In this document: positions 12,984 to 13,538 of the stretch, piece by piece
Layout of the letters: every line of letters begins with the position of its first letter
Numbering within the stretch: the first letter of the stretch is position 1
From: JAKITW01 sp041598875
Lineage (GTDB): Bacteria > Desulfobacterota > Desulfobulbia > Desulfobulbales > BM004
Assembly (NCBI GenBank): GCA_041598875.1
Contig: JBFHXP010000070.1
Location: forward strand, 1 to 13,538
Length of the DNA stretch: 13,538 nucleotides
Direction: 5' to 3'
The notes under the pieces: generated by a model
Databases searched by the model: none
What the model was told of the DNA's origin: nothing
What the model saw: only the letters and a program-made list of their open reading frames with translations
Program-made: the position numbers and the translations under genes

Positions 12984-13009
12984 CTGGAGACTCTGGGGAG
13001 GGTGTCCAG
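12984..13009 (+). terminator. Weak hairpin after hgcB, possible terminator
   Basis: CTGGAGAC (12984-12991) and GTGTCCAG (13002-13009) pair at 7 of 8 positions around a 10-base loop. A pyrimidine-rich but not T-only stretch (CCTCTTGTTTCTTC) follows nine bases or so later. This is a poor intrinsic terminator at best, so read-through from hgcAB into the response-regulator gene is possible. Confidence 0.25.
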
Positions 13010-13071
13010 GGAACCTCTTGTTTCTTCATCCGGTGGAACAGGGTTAACAAAATGGACACAGGAGCAACGGG

Positions 13072-13538
13072 ATGCTGGACCTGAAGGGGACCATACTGGT
13101 TATTGACGACGAATCGCTGATCAGTGATCTGCTGGCAGAAGAAGAGTATGCAATCATAAATGCAACCGATCCCATGGAGGGGGTGGCCCTTGCCGGGACA
13201 AAACTCCCAGATCTCATCCTGCTCGATATCGCCATGCCGGGGATGGACGGTTTTGAGGTCTGCCGGATGCTGAAGGCGGATTCGCAGACCAGATCGATCC
13301 CGATTATCTTCATTACCGGCCTCTCCTCAGCGGAACATGAGACCAGGGGGCTTGAAGCAGGCGGGGCGGATTATATCATCAAGCCGGTCAACCCGAGCAT
13401 CCTCTTTGCCCGGGTCAGAATCCAGATGGAGCTGAAAAAACAGCGGGACTATCTTGAGGCGTTGTCCACCATGGATTCCCTGACCGGGGTTTACAACCGA
13501 CGGTGGTTCGACCAGAGTCTGGACAGGGAGTGGCGCCG
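13072..13538 (+). CDS. Response regulator with GGDEF domain, probable diguanylate cyclase (partial)
   Basis: The frame is open from the ATG at 13072 to the window end (155 full codons), so the 3' part is missing. GGAG lies 7 bases upstream of the start. The receiver (about 1-125) has ILVIDDE with Asp12-Asp13, phospho-acceptor Asp52 (LILLDIAMPGMDG), Thr82 (FITG) and Lys104 (DYIIKPV). A short linker helix is followed by STMDSLTGVYNRRWFDQSL (132-150), which is the start of a GGDEF domain (D.LTG..NRR.F). The complete protein would most likely make cyclic di-GMP when phosphorylated; the GG(D/E)EF catalytic loop lies beyond the window, so activity cannot be confirmed. Helix 1 of the receiver (SLISDLLAEEEYAII) seems several residues shorter than usual. 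It lies 140 bases after hgcB on the same strand, either as its own unit or by read-through. Confidence 0.88.
   Translation, partial: MLDLKGTILVIDDESLISDLLAEEEYAIINATDPMEGVALAGTKLPDLILLDIAMPGMDGFEVCRMLKADSQTRSIPIIFITGLSSAEHETRGLEAGGADYIIKPVNPSILFARVRIQMELKKQRDYLEALSTMDSLTGVYNRRWFDQSLDREWR

Overview
The window looks like a chromosomal segment of an anaerobic Desulfobacterota (deltaproteobacterial) bacterium. The reasons are an hgcAB mercury-methylation pair, a DUF4390-ntrY-ntrX cluster, a SprA-type metalloprotease, and short-period intergenic repeats of a kind I associate with such genomes. The lineage is an inference from gene content; no marker gene here fixes it. I recognise no transposase, integrase or phage gene.

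Left part (1-1100, + strand): the 3' end of folC overlaps a small HNH nuclease gene. These are followed by tRNA-Arg(CCG), with its own promoter and a bidirectional terminator. Next (1125-2685, - strand) is a run of three genes: a SprA-family zinc metalloprotease, a type IV pilin-like protein whose start overlaps the protease stop, and a small tandem protein resembling the N-terminal domain of pilus and type II secretion ATPases. Then (2815-4765, + strand) come a GatB/YqeY-domain protein, a 397-base spacer full of repeats and hairpins, a SEC-C zinc-motif protein and a VanZ-family membrane protein.

Middle part (4771-11163, - strand): reading with transcription, the order is a DUF4390 exported protein, the sensor kinase ntrY, a 390-base spacer with a large imperfect palindrome built of 7-base units, the sigma-54 response regulator ntrX, hemB (porphobilinogen synthase) and a polytopic membrane protein. 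NtrY and NtrX form a two-component pair. hemB follows ntrX by 25 bases, so part of haem/corrinoid precursor synthesis may be co-transcribed with the regulator.

Right part (11346-13538, + strand), the highlight: hgcA and hgcB. HgcA is the membrane-anchored corrinoid protein that transfers a methyl group to Hg(II), and HgcB is its ferredoxin partner. HgcA has the NVWCAAGK cap-helix motif and five predicted membrane helices. HgcB has two [4Fe-4S] motifs, Cys73 and a C-terminal cysteine pair. The promoter region has a TTGACA box overlapped by a perfect 7+7 inverted repeat, and the best start codon may be leaderless. A response regulator with a GGDEF domain follows and runs off the end of the window. 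HemB makes porphobilinogen, the precursor of the corrinoid that HgcA needs, but the two operons are on opposite strands and any regulatory link is speculative.
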